Assembly: GCF_014645835.1 (NCBI RefSeq)
Contig: NZ_BMMM01000005.1
Span: forward strand, 221,493-285,492
Length of the DNA stretch: 64,000 nucleotides
DNA from: Streptomyces albiflavescens
GTDB lineage: Bacteria > Actinomycetota > Actinomycetes > Streptomycetales > Streptomycetaceae
Reading direction: 5' to 3'
Shown here: piece by piece, positions 38,108-47,391 of the stretch
How positions within the stretch are numbered: position 1 is the stretch's first letter
How the letters are laid out: each line of letters starts with the position of its first letter
The notes under the pieces: model-generated
What the model saw: the letters and a program-made list of their open reading frames with translations, nothing else
Database searches by the model: none
Told to the model about the DNA's origin: nothing
Program-made: the position numbers and the translations under genes

Positions 38108-38692
38108 CTAAGCCTTGATTGGTGCGGCCGACCTGGCGGCCTGCTCGATCTTCGCGCAGTAGGCTGCACGGGCTTCCTCGTCGATCTGCTTCTCGTGTTC
38201 GGCGCGCACCCCGGTCCGGCCGTCGAGGCCCTCGCGCAGGATATCGGCGTGCCCGGCATGCCGGATGGACTCGCCGAGGACATGGACCATGACGGCGAAC
38301 AGGTTCGTGTTGGGATAAGGCTCCGGCCACCACGGCACGTGGCCGGGGGCGTCGAGGGGAAGCTCGTTGATCGTCGCGTCCGAGTGTTCCCACGTGCGCC
38401 GGTAGAACCCGATGATCTGATCGCGGGTCTCGTCCTCGGTCGCCCACAGATCGCTGCCGTTGTAGTCCTGCCATCGGGGCAGCGGTTCCGGGGAAGGGCG
38501 GTCGAAGACCTCGCCGAAGTACCTGGCCTCGACGGTGGCCACGTGTTTGATCAGGCCGAGGAGGTTGGTCCCGGTCGCTGTCAAAGGTCGGCGGGCGTCG
38601 TATTCGGACAAGCCGTCGAGTTTCCAGAGCAGCGCCTTGCGGTCCCGCCGCAATCTCCCGTGCAGATTGTCTTTCGCGAATTCATCGATCAT
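38108..38692 (-). CDS. DinB-family protein (DUF664-type)
   Basis: The product is 194 residues from ATG 38692 (MIDEFAKDNLHG); ATG 38710 is also possible. The DinB-type four-helix pattern carries metal-binding histidines in GLIKHVATVEARYFGEVF and VMVHVLGESIRHAGHADILR. Members of this group include mycothiol- or bacillithiol-dependent S-transferases as well as many unknowns. The C-terminus (APIKA) and stop lie within a few bases of the IS4 element, so the end of the gene could have been trimmed by insertion. Confidence 0.8.
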   Translation of the reverse strand: MIDEFAKDNLHGRLRRDRKALLWKLDGLSEYDARRPLTATGTNLLGLIKHVATVEARYFGEVFDRPSPEPLPRWQDYNGSDLWATEDETRDQIIGFYRRTWEHSDATINELPLDAPGHVPWWPEPYPNTNLFAVMVHVLGESIRHAGHADILREGLDGRTGVRAEHEKQIDEEARAAYCAKIEQAARSAAPIKA

Positions 38693-38795
38693 GCGGCATG
38701 AGCCTGCCATGGGCTGCTCGTGCTCTCAAGATCCCGTACGTGGTCCGCAACGACTGGCGGAGCCGAGGCCTGACCATGGCCGCCGCCCTGACCTG

Positions 38796-39425
38796 CTACA
38801 AGAAGCTCGCGAAACTTGCCACGTGAGACACCCTCTTAGGAGTGATGTAGCGATAGATGGTGGAGCGTGCGGTGTTGAAGGTCTGGGCGAGTTCCGGGAT
38901 GGAGGCGCCGGAGTCATAGAGCTGTTGTGCCTACTCAGCCTGTTCAGGAGTGAGCAGTGGCCGTCGCCCGCCGGTCTTGCCGCGGGCCCGGGCTGCTGCG
39001 AGGCCGTCGTTGGTGGCAGCGCGTACGAATATGAGGTGCAGGCTGGCGAAGACGGACATCATGCCGAAGAAGTCGCGGCCTTCGAGGGTGTTGCTGTCGA
39101 TGTGCTGCTCGACGGCGTGGATGCGGATGCCGCGGTCGCGTAGATCGGTGCCGACGACGATGAGGTTTTGGACGGAGTAGAAGAGCCGGTCGAGCCGGGT
39201 GACCGTGATGGTGTCGCCGGAGCGAAGTTGGGGCAGCAGCAAGTCCCGCTCGGGCCCCGCGGTTTTGTGGCCGTTCGCGTGCTCGATGTAGATGGACTCC
39301 TCGGCGACGCCAGCTCGCATGAGCGTGCTGATCTGCGGGGCCGGGCTCTGGTTCGCGGCCGCGCGGACATAGCCGACGACGGCCGGGGCCTGCGGCGTCC
39401 GCCGCAGGGAGGACGTGGTCGTCAT
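38796..39425 (-). pseudogene. Degenerate serine recombinase (resolvase family), catalytic Ser lost, in-frame stop
   Basis: The N-terminal 164 codons follow the resolvase fold: VVGYVRAAANQ at the start, VTRLDRLFYSVQNL and GMMSVFASL. In resolvases the first motif is Y-x-R-x-S with the nucleophilic Ser; here the Ser is Ala. The RLGRS motif is RLFYS, removing an active-site Arg. After TPEQAE comes an in-frame TAG, and the helix-turn-helix follows in the same frame beyond it (DSGASIPELAQTFNTARSTI). Catalysis by this protein is therefore very unlikely. Start ATG 39425 overlaps the TniQ-like fragment's stop by ATGA. Confidence 0.7.
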
Positions 39426-39967
39426 GGCGTGCTCACCTCCTCACGGTCGGAACGGTCCGGAGGGTTCCAGGGATAGATCGGCGGGCTGCGGTCGTAGGGT
39501 TCCTCCTCGATCCAGCGGATCAGCGGGTCACGTGCGCCGGCGCCTTCGACGCTGTAGCCAGGGGCGGCCCGGTCATGGACTTCCCGGAGGAACCGCCGCA
39601 GGTCCTGGTCCTTGCCGGTGAAGGGAAGGAACCGCAGGTGCGGGGAGGCGAAAAGCCCGGCGAGAGCAACGATGTCCGGGTAAGTGCAAGCGACGAGCTC
39701 GATGTCGTCCTTGAAGGCGTGCCATCCCGGGCAGCTGAGCGCGGACATGCGATGCCGCCATCGCCGGTCGTATCGGTTGCTGTCCCACCAGCGGAAACAG
39801 ATGCTGGTGGCTTCGGCCAGCGCGTAGGTGACGATCCGCTGTCCGTGGCGGCGGACGAGGTTGTAGTGGTGCCACTGTGCTCGGATCGCCTCCGGGACGG
39901 CGTTCAGGTCGAGCTGTTGTCCGTGGCGGCCGATCCAACGGCCGTGCCGCAGGCAGACGTTGGTGCG
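39422..39967 (-). pseudogene. TniQ-like fragment, translationally coupled to the recombinase relic
   Basis: The frame is open from a stop at 39968 to TGA 39422 but lacks a start codon with a ribosome binding site near its 5' end; the first ATG is at 39748. The sequence reads NVCLRHGRWIGRHGQQLDLN, RIVTYALAEATSICFRWWDS, LSCPGWHAFKDDIELVACTY and PDIVALAGLF. The VCLRHGRW start recalls the HTH/zinc part of actinobacterial TniQ-family proteins, which select target sites in Tn7/Tn5053-like elements. The N-terminal half is missing. Its stop overlaps the start of the recombinase relic. Confidence 0.45.
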
Positions 39968-40417
39968 TCATCGACTGAGGACCGCTGCTCGCCGCCCCTG
40001 CCGGGCCGGGGCCCGCAGCCCGGCAGCGATCACCGCGGGTGAACTAGCCCCGATGCCGGGCTAGTTCGCCGCACTGAGTACGGTCCGTCCACGCCGACAC
40101 CAGCCAGCGTGAGCGGTAGCGTCCCGCAGAGGAGGAACGAGAGCATCAGCTCCCACAACTCATTGACGGCGCACGACTCGACGGTGCAGTGGCCAATGAA
40201 GCAATCACCTGGCCAGAGGGGTACGAGCCGCGACAAGCCGGCGTCATCGTCAGGCGTGGTCACTCCCCCGATCGGTGGAGAACCTGATCTGACTGCCACC
40301 CGACACTCAACTCATGTCTTGACGACGCCCTTCGTCCCGACTGCTGCAGGAAGACGACCAGGCCGAGCAGATTGCGCCCCCGGCCATCCGATCGACAAGG
40401 TCCGCGTCGAGCATTGA
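39968..40417. other. 450 bp without a supportable gene
   Basis: A minus-strand frame of 89 codons (40030-40299) contains NELWELMLSFLLCGTLPLTL, which could be a vestige of an IS transposase N-terminus (RxxxLWELLxPLLP pattern), but too little is left to decide. No other signal is seen. Confidence 0.35.
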
Positions 40418-42376
40418 TCACGCGGCGGCCAGCACCGTATGAATCTTGAGAGCGAGGTGGACCTGCAACGCCTGGTCGCCATGGCGCCAGTGCGGGCCGA
40501 GCAGCGCGGTGACGCGATCGATGCGCTGGTAGAGGGTGTTGACGTGGATGTAGAGCTCGGCAGCTGTGCGGCCAAGGCCTGTGTCGCAGGCGAAGTAAGT
40601 GAGCAGGGTGCGGGCGAGCTCGCCGCCGCGTGCGGTGTCGTAGTCGAGGACGGGGCCGATGGTGCGGCGCACGAAGCGATGCAGCTCGTCGCGGCCCGTC
40701 TGGTGGAACAGCAGGCCGTAGACACCGAGTTGGCTGGGAGATGCGCCCTCTCCGTCGCGGTCGAGCGCGAGCAGGACATCCAGGCAGCGGGCCGCGTCGT
40801 GGTGTGCTTCGACGATGGCGTCGACCCCGGGCGCGGCCGTCGCGGCGCCGACCGTGACCGGGCTGTCCACGGCCCGCGACAAGTGGTCGGCCAAGCTGCG
40901 GGCGGCCTCGTCCGGGTCCGGGTCCTGTGGCAGGAGGACGACGGTGTCGCCCCGGTATTCGCCCGCGAGACCCCGGGCATGGGCGGCGTACGAGGCGGCG
41001 GCGTCCGCGATGCGTCGCCGGTGGGTGCTGTCGCGGCAGCGGGCGGCGAACACCGTGTGCGGGCTGAGGAGGTCGAGGCCCATCAGGGTGGCCCGGCGCC
41101 GCAGGCCGTCCCGATCCCGATGGGGGGAGCCGAGGAGGTCCTCGAGGATCTCGCCGCGCAGCCGGTGCTCGGCCTCGGCGACGGTGCGTTCGCTGAGCAG
41201 CATCAGCGCGGTGACAAGCGCCGCGCGCTCCAGGGAACGTACGCCTGAGGCGTCCAGGTGGTCGCGCACGAGCAGCAGTACGCCCAGGAGTTCGCTGCCG
41301 GCGACGATGGGGGTGGCGCAGGCGGCGGATCCGTCGGCGCCCGCCGGGATACGGCGGGTGCGGCGGGCGTCCGTGCTCAGCACCCGGGCGTCACGGACGG
41401 CGTGGGCGGCGGGGCACGGATCCGGGAGCGTTCCTTGGCTGCGGGCCTGTTCGACCAACGGATCGTCGCCGGCGGCGGCCATGGTGCGGCCGCGGGGGTC
41501 CAGGACGAGGATGCTGCCGCCGAGGACTTCGGCGAGGGTCTGCGCCACGTCGGCCATCCCGCCGCCGTCGAGAACGATGGTGGTGAGCCGCTCGTGCAGG
41601 GCGGCGGCGCGCTCGATCGACTCGCTGTGGGCGCGGATGACGCTGTTGGCTTCGGTGAGTTCGTCGACGGCTCTGCGGACGTCCTGGAAGAGGGTGGCGT
41701 TCTCGATGGCGATGGCGGCGTGGTTGGCGAGCGAAACCAGCAGGGCCACTTCGTGGTCGGAGAAGGGGCGGACCCGGCGGTTGGCGGCGAACAGGACGCC
41801 GATGACGTTCTCGCCGAGTTTGAGGGGCACTCCCTGGATGGAGATCAGCCCCTCACCGCGTACGACGTCGTCGATGCTGTGCTCGAAGCGCAGGTCGGCG
41901 AAGTAGTCGGGGGTGTTGTAGGGAACCGCTGTCTTGGCCACGAGCCCGCCGAGGCCTGCGCCCATGGCGAGCCGGGTCTGTTTGAACGCGTCCGTGCGGA
42001 TTCCGTCGGTGACCCGCATGTAGGTGTCTCCGCGTTGGCTGTCGTTGAGCATCAGATAGGCCACATCGGTGCCGAGCAGGCCGTGAGCCCGACGGACGAT
42101 GGCCTGGAGCACGGCCTCCAGGTCACGCAGTGAGGACAGGTCACCCGCGGTCTCGTAGAGCGCACCAAGCTCGGCCTCCCGACGCCGACGCTCCTCCAGG
42201 CGTGTGCGAACCTGCAGGGCGTCGTCGACCAGCGGAGCCAGCCAGGGCCGGTCCTGCTCCGGGCATCGCTCGAGGAGGGCTTCGTACTCGCTGTGCGCGG
42301 CGTCTTCGCGCAACAGGCGCAGCAGCCGTGCCGTAGGCTCCACTTCGGCCCGACTGCGTGTGGTCGTCGAGTGCAC
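40418..42376 (-). CDS. GAF-domain PucR/CdaR-type transcriptional regulator
   Basis: The product is 652 residues. Residues about 85-235 are a GAF sensor domain (LGTDVAYLMLNDSQRGDTYM, then SLANHAAIAIENATLF). A second GAF-like segment lies about 255-400. Residues about 580-648 are the PucR-type C-terminal helix-turn-helix (LARTLLTYFACDTGLGRTAA, then HVNTLYQRIDRVTALLG). Proteins of this type activate catabolic operons in response to their substrate. GTG 42376 follows AGGAGG with good spacing. It is the last gene of the minus-strand transporter operon and faces no other target, so control of this operon and of the divergent ligase is the simplest reading. Confidence 0.88.
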   Translation of the reverse strand: MHSTTTRSRAEVEPTARLLRLLREDAAHSEYEALLERCPEQDRPWLAPLVDDALQVRTRLEERRRREAELGALYETAGDLSSLRDLEAVLQAIVRRAHGLLGTDVAYLMLNDSQRGDTYMRVTDGIRTDAFKQTRLAMGAGLGGLVAKTAVPYNTPDYFADLRFEHSIDDVVRGEGLISIQGVPLKLGENVIGVLFAANRRVRPFSDHEVALLVSLANHAAIAIENATLFQDVRRAVDELTEANSVIRAHSESIERAAALHERLTTIVLDGGGMADVAQTLAEVLGGSILVLDPRGRTMAAAGDDPLVEQARSQGTLPDPCPAAHAVRDARVLSTDARRTRRIPAGADGSAACATPIVAGSELLGVLLLVRDHLDASGVRSLERAALVTALMLLSERTVAEAEHRLRGEILEDLLGSPHRDRDGLRRRATLMGLDLLSPHTVFAARCRDSTHRRRIADAAASYAAHARGLAGEYRGDTVVLLPQDPDPDEAARSLADHLSRAVDSPVTVGAATAAPGVDAIVEAHHDAARCLDVLLALDRDGEGASPSQLGVYGLLFHQTGRDELHRFVRRTIGPVLDYDTARGGELARTLLTYFACDTGLGRTAAELYIHVNTLYQRIDRVTALLGPHWRHGDQALQVHLALKIHTVLAAA

Positions 42377-42448
42377 GGGTGCCTCCTGGGTGTTCCGGTA
42401 CGCGTTCCCGCCTGTGATGTTCGCCGTCCCGGCCTGGTCTGCACAGAT

Positions 42449-43480
42449 CTACGGCGACACCGGCTGCGACGCGTCGCCGTGGTCGTGTTCCAGGTGTGGT
42501 TCCGGGTCGGGTGTCGAGGACCCGGAACGGGGGCGAAGCGCGTGCGCGAGGGTGCCCCACACTCCTCGGCGGAACAGCAGGACGACAACGATGAAGACGC
42601 CGCCGGTGACCAGGCCGGTCTCCTCGAAGCCGGAGGTGGACAGCCAGTCCTCCAGGCGGACGATGGCGCCGGCTCCCAGCAGGCTCCCCCACAGCGTGCC
42701 CATGCCGCCCAGGACCGTCATCACGACCACCTTGCCGGAGGTCGTCCAGTACACCTCCTGCAGTGAGGCGAACCCGTGGTTGACCGCGTACAGTCCGCCC
42801 GCGAGGCCGGACAGGAACGCGGAGACGGTGAAGACGACGAGCTTGTAGCGGTCGGCGGGATAGCCCAGGGCACGGGCACGGGCGGGATTGTCGCGCACGG
42901 CGGCGATGACCCGGCCGAAGGGCGAGTGGGCGATCCTCCAGGCCGCGGCGAGGCCGAGCAGCACCACCGGCAGGGCCGCGTAGTAGAAGACGAACGAGTC
43001 CGACAGATCGAAGCCCGGCAGGTCGCGCGGGATTCCCTGCAGACCGTTCTCGCCGCCCGTGACATCGCCCCACTGGTTGGCGATGAAGTACACCATCTGC
43101 GCGAAGGCCAGGGTGACCATGGCAAAGTAGATGCCGCTGCGCCTGACCGCCAGAAACCCGATGGGCAGGGCGAGCAGCGCGGCGGCGCCGGCGCCACCCA
43201 GGACGGCCACATAGAACGGCAGTCCGCTGTGCAGGGCGATCAGTCCGGTGACGTACGCCGAGCTGCCCCAGAACGCCGCGTGCCCGAAGGACAACAGCCC
43301 GGCGTGACCGAGCAGCAGATCGAAGGCGACAGCGAACAGTCCCCAGCACAGGATGTCCGTGGCGACCGGCGGATACAGGCTCCACGGCAGGCCGAGCGCG
43401 ACGAGCAGCCCAGCGGCGAACAGGCCCCACCGGATCCAGACCGGGCGGCCGTGCAGCTTGTCGAGGAGGGCGAGGATCAT
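42449..43480 (-). CDS. livM: Branched-chain-amino-acid-type ABC transporter permease LivM
   Basis: The product is 343 residues with about nine membrane helices. Features of the LivM family: GHAGLLSFGHAAFWG, FLAVRRSGIYFAMVTLAFAQ, AAVRDNPARARALGYP (the EAA-like loop contacting the ATPase) and GGMGTLWGSLLGA. A short hydrophilic tail ends in HLEHDHGD. It starts at ATG 43480 behind GGAGGAG, overlapping the stop of LivH by ATGA. In this operon it forms the membrane channel together with LivH. Confidence 0.92.
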   Translation of the reverse strand: MILALLDKLHGRPVWIRWGLFAAGLLVALGLPWSLYPPVATDILCWGLFAVAFDLLLGHAGLLSFGHAAFWGSSAYVTGLIALHSGLPFYVAVLGGAGAAALLALPIGFLAVRRSGIYFAMVTLAFAQMVYFIANQWGDVTGGENGLQGIPRDLPGFDLSDSFVFYYAALPVVLLGLAAAWRIAHSPFGRVIAAVRDNPARARALGYPADRYKLVVFTVSAFLSGLAGGLYAVNHGFASLQEVYWTTSGKVVVMTVLGGMGTLWGSLLGAGAIVRLEDWLSTSGFEETGLVTGGVFIVVVLLFRRGVWGTLAHALRPRSGSSTPDPEPHLEHDHGDASQPVSP

Positions 43481-44343
43481 GCGGGCTCCTCCTTGCCGAA
43501 CAGTCCGGCGGGCCGGACCAGCAGCACGACGGCCATCAGCAGATAGACCGAGGTCTGGGAAAGGACGGGGACGTAAAGGTTGCCGAGCGCCTGGAGCATG
43601 CCGATCGTGAAACCGGCGAGCACCGAGCCGAAGACGGAGCCGAGTCCGCCGATGACGACGACCGCGAACACCGTGATGATCAGGTCGCTGCCCATGCCGG
43701 TGTTGACCGCCCGCATGGGTGCGGCGAGCACCCCGGCCAGAGCCGCGAGCCCGACACCGAAGCCGAAGACCGGCGTGACCCAGCGCCCGGTGTCGATACC
43801 GAACGCCCGGGTGAGCTCGGGGCGTTCGGTGGCCGCCCGCACGATGGTCCCGATCCGGGTATGGGTGAGCAGCAGCCACACGGCCAGGCAGAGGGTGACC
43901 GAGACGGCCAGGACGAACACCTGGTAGCGCGGGAAGTCGAACAGGCCCAGGTCCATCGAGCCGGTGAAGGGACCGCGCTCGTAGGGCTGGGAGTGTGCGC
44001 CGTACTTCATGCGCAGCAGGTCCTGGCAGACCAGTGCGATGCCGAAGGTGAGCAGGAAGTTGTAGAGGGGGTCGAGAGCTGTCAGGCGGCGGATCAGCAG
44101 TCGTTCGAGCAGGGTGCCGGTGAGGGCGAGGGCGAGGGGGACGAGCAGCAGGGCCCACCAGAAGCCGAGCCCTGTGGTGTCGGCGAGGGCGACCGCGCCG
44201 AACGCGCCGAGCATGTAGAGGGCGCCGTGGGCGAAGTTCACCACGCGCAGCATGCCGAAGATGACAGCGAGGCCGAGTGCGAGCAGGGCGTAGAAGCTAC
44301 CGCTGACCAGCCCGTTGAAGGCCTGTTGGAGGAACGAGGTCAT
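43477..44343 (-). CDS. livH: Branched-chain-amino-acid-type ABC transporter permease LivH
   Basis: The product is 288 residues with about eight membrane helices. Typical LivH features: FNGLVSGSFYALLALGLAVI, MLRVVNFAHGALYMLGAF, and RAATERPELTRAFGI as the ATPase-contact loop, then GGLGSVFGSVLAGFTIG. ATG 44343 is the start of the conserved family N-terminus; its ribosome binding site is weak. Coupled to LivM through the 43477-43480 overlap. Substrates of this family include branched-chain amino acids, urea, amides and aromatic acids. Confidence 0.92.
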   Translation of the reverse strand: MTSFLQQAFNGLVSGSFYALLALGLAVIFGMLRVVNFAHGALYMLGAFGAVALADTTGLGFWWALLLVPLALALTGTLLERLLIRRLTALDPLYNFLLTFGIALVCQDLLRMKYGAHSQPYERGPFTGSMDLGLFDFPRYQVFVLAVSVTLCLAVWLLLTHTRIGTIVRAATERPELTRAFGIDTGRWVTPVFGFGVGLAALAGVLAAPMRAVNTGMGSDLIITVFAVVVIGGLGSVFGSVLAGFTIGMLQALGNLYVPVLSQTSVYLLMAVVLLVRPAGLFGKEEPA

Positions 44344-44419
44344 GGGTGGGTCCCGTCTTCGGCCGGCGGCCTGCCCGTCGGGCTGTGTCGAGCAGCGGGC
44401 GGCCACCGGGCCCTGGTGG

Positions 44420-45667
44420 TCAGCTGAGGTGGCAGTCGGGGGAAGGCTTGTCGAATGCCTCGGCCGCGGGGATGGTCTTGACGCGCTCGGTGTAGTCGCC
44501 GGGCTCGCTCGCCTTGGCAGGGTCCTTGACCTTGGCCAGGTAGGCGTCATGGACGATCCGGTGGTCTTCGGCACGGATGGTGGCGTTGTGGGCGAAGAAG
44601 TCGCTGAACTTGGTGCCGTCCAGTTCCTTCGAGACGTCGGCCGCCTTGTCGCTGCCGGCTTTCTGCGCAGCCTCGAGATAGTGCGTCGCTGCCGAGTAGT
44701 CCGCCGCCTGGACGAAGGTGGGCCGCTGTCCTGTGCGTTCCTTGAACCGGTCGGCCCAGGCCTGTGCCTTGGGGTCGACGTTCCAGAACCAGGCGGTGGT
44801 GAACGTCGTGCCGGCCAGTTTGTCCGCGCCGATGGCCTTGATGTCGCTGTCGAAGAGCAGGCCGATGGCCAGCTCGATGCCCTTGTCCTTCAGCTTGAAC
44901 TGCTCGTACTGCTTCACGACGTTGGCCAGATCACCGCCGGCCTGGAGGGCTCCGAGGACGTTCGGCTTCGGCTTCAGGCGCGGGGCCTTGAGCAGGAAGG
45001 TGGAGTAGTTGTCGCTGGGGAACGGCGTGGGGTCCTTGGCGACGATGGTGCCGCCCGCGCCCGTGATGGCTGTCTCGAACTTCTTCTGCATGTCCTGGCC
45101 GAAGGCGTAGTCCGGGTAGATCGTGTACCAGTTCTTGCCGCCCTGTGCGGTGACCGCGGATCCGGTGCCGTGCGCCAGCATGTAGGTGTCGTAGGCCCAT
45201 TCGTAGGTGTACGGATTGCAGGTCTTGCCCGCGAGTTCAGTCGTGGCGGCCCCGGTGTTGAAGTACAGCTTCTTGGCCTGGCCGGCGACGGTCTGCACGG
45301 CGAGCGCCGCCGACGAGGTCGGCACGTCGAAGAGCGCGTCGGCCTGCTTGCGGTCGTACATCTCCCGGGCCTGGGTGTTGGCTATCTCGGGCTTGTTCTG
45401 GTGGTCGGCCTTGATGACCTCGATGTTCTGGGTGACCGCCTTGTCGCCGTACTTCTTCTTGAAGTCGTCGACGGCCATCTGCACTGCCTGTACCGAGTTC
45501 GGTCCCGCGATGTCCGCGTACACGCCGGACAGGTCGGTGAGCACGCCGAGCACGATCTTGTCATCACTGATCTTCCCGCCGCCCGAGCTCGGTCCGCCGC
45601 CCCCGCAGCCCGCGAGCAGTGCCCCCGCGGCGGCTGTGGCCACGACCGTCGACAGCCTGTGCTTCAT
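44420..45667 (-). CDS. ABC transporter substrate-binding lipoprotein (Liv type)
   Basis: The product is 415 residues. The signal peptide ends in the lipobox LLAGC (Cys near 21), followed by a Gly-rich spacer. The mature protein is the periplasmic-binding-protein type I fold used by LivJ/LivK and related proteins: VLGVLTDLSGVYADIAGP, AVDDFKKKYGDKAVTQNIEV, then AKKLYFNTGAATTELAGKTC. ATG 45667 has AGGAGG nicely spaced. Gene order between the ATPases and the permeases matches Liv operons. The protein is longest near the ligand-binding cleft; ligand unknown. Confidence 0.92.
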   Translation of the reverse strand: MKHRLSTVVATAAAGALLAGCGGGGPSSGGGKISDDKIVLGVLTDLSGVYADIAGPNSVQAVQMAVDDFKKKYGDKAVTQNIEVIKADHQNKPEIANTQAREMYDRKQADALFDVPTSSAALAVQTVAGQAKKLYFNTGAATTELAGKTCNPYTYEWAYDTYMLAHGTGSAVTAQGGKNWYTIYPDYAFGQDMQKKFETAITGAGGTIVAKDPTPFPSDNYSTFLLKAPRLKPKPNVLGALQAGGDLANVVKQYEQFKLKDKGIELAIGLLFDSDIKAIGADKLAGTTFTTAWFWNVDPKAQAWADRFKERTGQRPTFVQAADYSAATHYLEAAQKAGSDKAADVSKELDGTKFSDFFAHNATIRAEDHRIVHDAYLAKVKDPAKASEPGDYTERVKTIPAAEAFDKPSPDCHLS

Positions 45668-45715
45668 TGCATCCTCCTGATGCGTACGTCCCGAATGAGC
45701 GGAGGTGACGGGGTG

Positions 45716-46408
45716 TCACAGTCCGAGATAGGCAAGGAGTTCGCCCTCGCGCCGGCGTACTTCGGTGTTGTCGAGCGATTCGACGACGCGGCCCTGCGCG
45801 AGGAGGTAGTGGCGGTCGGCGACGGTGGAGGCGAAGCGCAGGTTCTGCTCCACGAGCAACACCGACACCCCGTGCTCCTTGGCCCCGCGCAGAATCTCGC
45901 CGATCTGCTGCACGATCACCGGGGCAAGGCCTTCCGTCGGCTCGTCGCACAGCAGCACGCGTGCGCCGGCGCGCAGGACCCGGGCGAGTGCGAGCATCTG
46001 CTGTTCACCGCCGGAGAGCTTGCCGCCGGGGAAGCGGCGGCGCGCCGCGAGCACCGGGAAGGCCTCGTAGATCCGGGTCAGCGGCCACGCGGAGCGCGGG
46101 GCGGCCGGCGGCAGGGTCAGGTTCTCCTCGACGGACAGGCCCGCGTAGATGCCTCGGTCATCGGGCACGTAGCCGAGACCGAGCCGGGCCCTGCGGTGCG
46201 GGGGCGCCGCCGTGATGTCCCGGCCCGCCAGTGCCACCCGGCCCGTCATGTCACGGCGCAGGCCCATGGCGCAACGCAGCAGGGTGGTCTTGCCCGCGCC
46301 GTTGCGGCCGACGAGGGTGACGACCTCACCCTCGTCGACGTGCAGGGATACCTCGTCCAGGGCCGTGGCCTCGCCGTACCGGGCGCCGAGGCCCTTGATC
46401 TCAAGCAA
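45716..46408 (-). CDS. livF: Branched-chain-amino-acid-type ABC transporter ATPase LivF
   Basis: The product is 230 residues, the usual LivF length. Walker A is GRNGAGKTT, the signature is LSGGEQQMLALAR, Walker B is VLLCDEPTEGLAP, and the family-specific VLLVEQN follows. The best start is TTG 46408, which places the frame inside the last codons of LivG (8-bp overlap) so that the two ATPases are coupled. Confidence 0.92.
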   Translation of the reverse strand: MLEIKGLGARYGEATALDEVSLHVDEGEVVTLVGRNGAGKTTLLRCAMGLRRDMTGRVALAGRDITAAPPHRRARLGLGYVPDDRGIYAGLSVEENLTLPPAAPRSAWPLTRIYEAFPVLAARRRFPGGKLSGGEQQMLALARVLRAGARVLLCDEPTEGLAPVIVQQIGEILRGAKEHGVSVLLVEQNLRFASTVADRHYLLAQGRVVESLDNTEVRRREGELLAYLGL

Positions 46409-47159
46409 CGTCGGCCCCCAAGTACGCCTCGACGACCCGTGGATCGGTCTTGACCCGGTCGTAGGGGCCTTCCACGAGTACCTCGCCCCGTTGCAGGACC
46501 GTGACGGTGTCGGCGAGCGAGCCGACGACGCTCATGTTGTGCTCGACCATCACCACGGTGCGTCCCTCGCGAATCTGGTCGACGAGGGCGACGGTGCGGT
46601 CGATGTCCTCCAGTCCCATGCCGGCCGTCGGCTCGTCGAGCAGCAGCAGCGCGGGGTCCAGGGCGAGGGCGAGGGCCAGTTCCAGGGCGCGTTTTTGTCC
46701 GTAGGGAAGGTGTCCGGCGGGCCGGTCGGCGAGGTGCGCGAGCCCCACGTCGCCAAGGAGTTCCAAGGCCCGGCCGGAGAAGCGGCGCATCAGTGTGTCC
46801 GTGCGCCAGAACCGGCGGCCGAGACCGGTGCCGGACTGCAGCGCGAGCTCGACGTGCTCCCTCGCCGTCATCTGCTCGAAGAGGCTGGTGACCTGGAAGG
46901 AGCGGGCGACGCCGAGGCCGGCGATACGCTCCGGCGGCTGTCCGGTGATGTCGTGTCCGTCGAAGGTGATGCGCCCTGCGGTCGGCTTGAGAAATCCGGT
47001 CAGCAGGTTGAACAGGGTTGTCTTTCCCGCTCCGTTGGGGCCGACGAGCGCGTGGACCGTGCCCTCGGCGACGCTCAGGTCCACCGCGCTGACGGCGCGG
47101 AATCCCTGGAACTCCTTGGACAGGCCTTGCGTGACCAAAATGGCGCGCGGTTGTCTCAT
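46401..47159 (-). CDS. livG: Branched-chain-amino-acid-type ABC transporter ATPase LivG
   Basis: The product is 252 residues, from ATG 47159 (MRQPRAIL), the first start that fits the family; an in-frame extension to 47426 has no homologous character. Walker A is GPNGAGKTT, the signature region is LPYGQKRALELALALAL, Walker B is LLLLDEPTAGMG and a LivG-type MVEHNMSVV follows. It is the first gene of a six-gene minus-strand operon with a 232-bp divergent promoter region shared with the acyl-CoA ligase. Confidence 0.92.
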   Translation of the reverse strand: MRQPRAILVTQGLSKEFQGFRAVSAVDLSVAEGTVHALVGPNGAGKTTLFNLLTGFLKPTAGRITFDGHDITGQPPERIAGLGVARSFQVTSLFEQMTAREHVELALQSGTGLGRRFWRTDTLMRRFSGRALELLGDVGLAHLADRPAGHLPYGQKRALELALALALDPALLLLDEPTAGMGLEDIDRTVALVDQIREGRTVVMVEHNMSVVGSLADTVTVLQRGEVLVEGPYDRVKTDPRVVEAYLGADVA

Positions 47160-47391
47160 GACGCCTCGGATGCGCAGGGGATGCACCGGCGGATGCCGAT
47201 GTGGGGCAGACGTTAAGTTCGGCCATGAGCGGCGGCTACGGAGAGAATCTCCACAAGGTGACCCTGCGAGGGTGTGGGTTTTCTCCCTCTGCGCGTCGCG
47301 GCGTCCGTCGCCGGTGTGGGTACATGCTCCATTGAGGTGCGGGAGGGTGTGGAGACTTCCTCCGTCGCTACGGTTCCGCACCGCGGTGACG

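Noticed and set aside
44315..46453. Plus-strand open frame of 712 codons opposite the Liv operon
   Set aside because: Antisense to genes with complete ABC transporter motifs; its own translation is Gly/Val/Glu-rich and motif-free.
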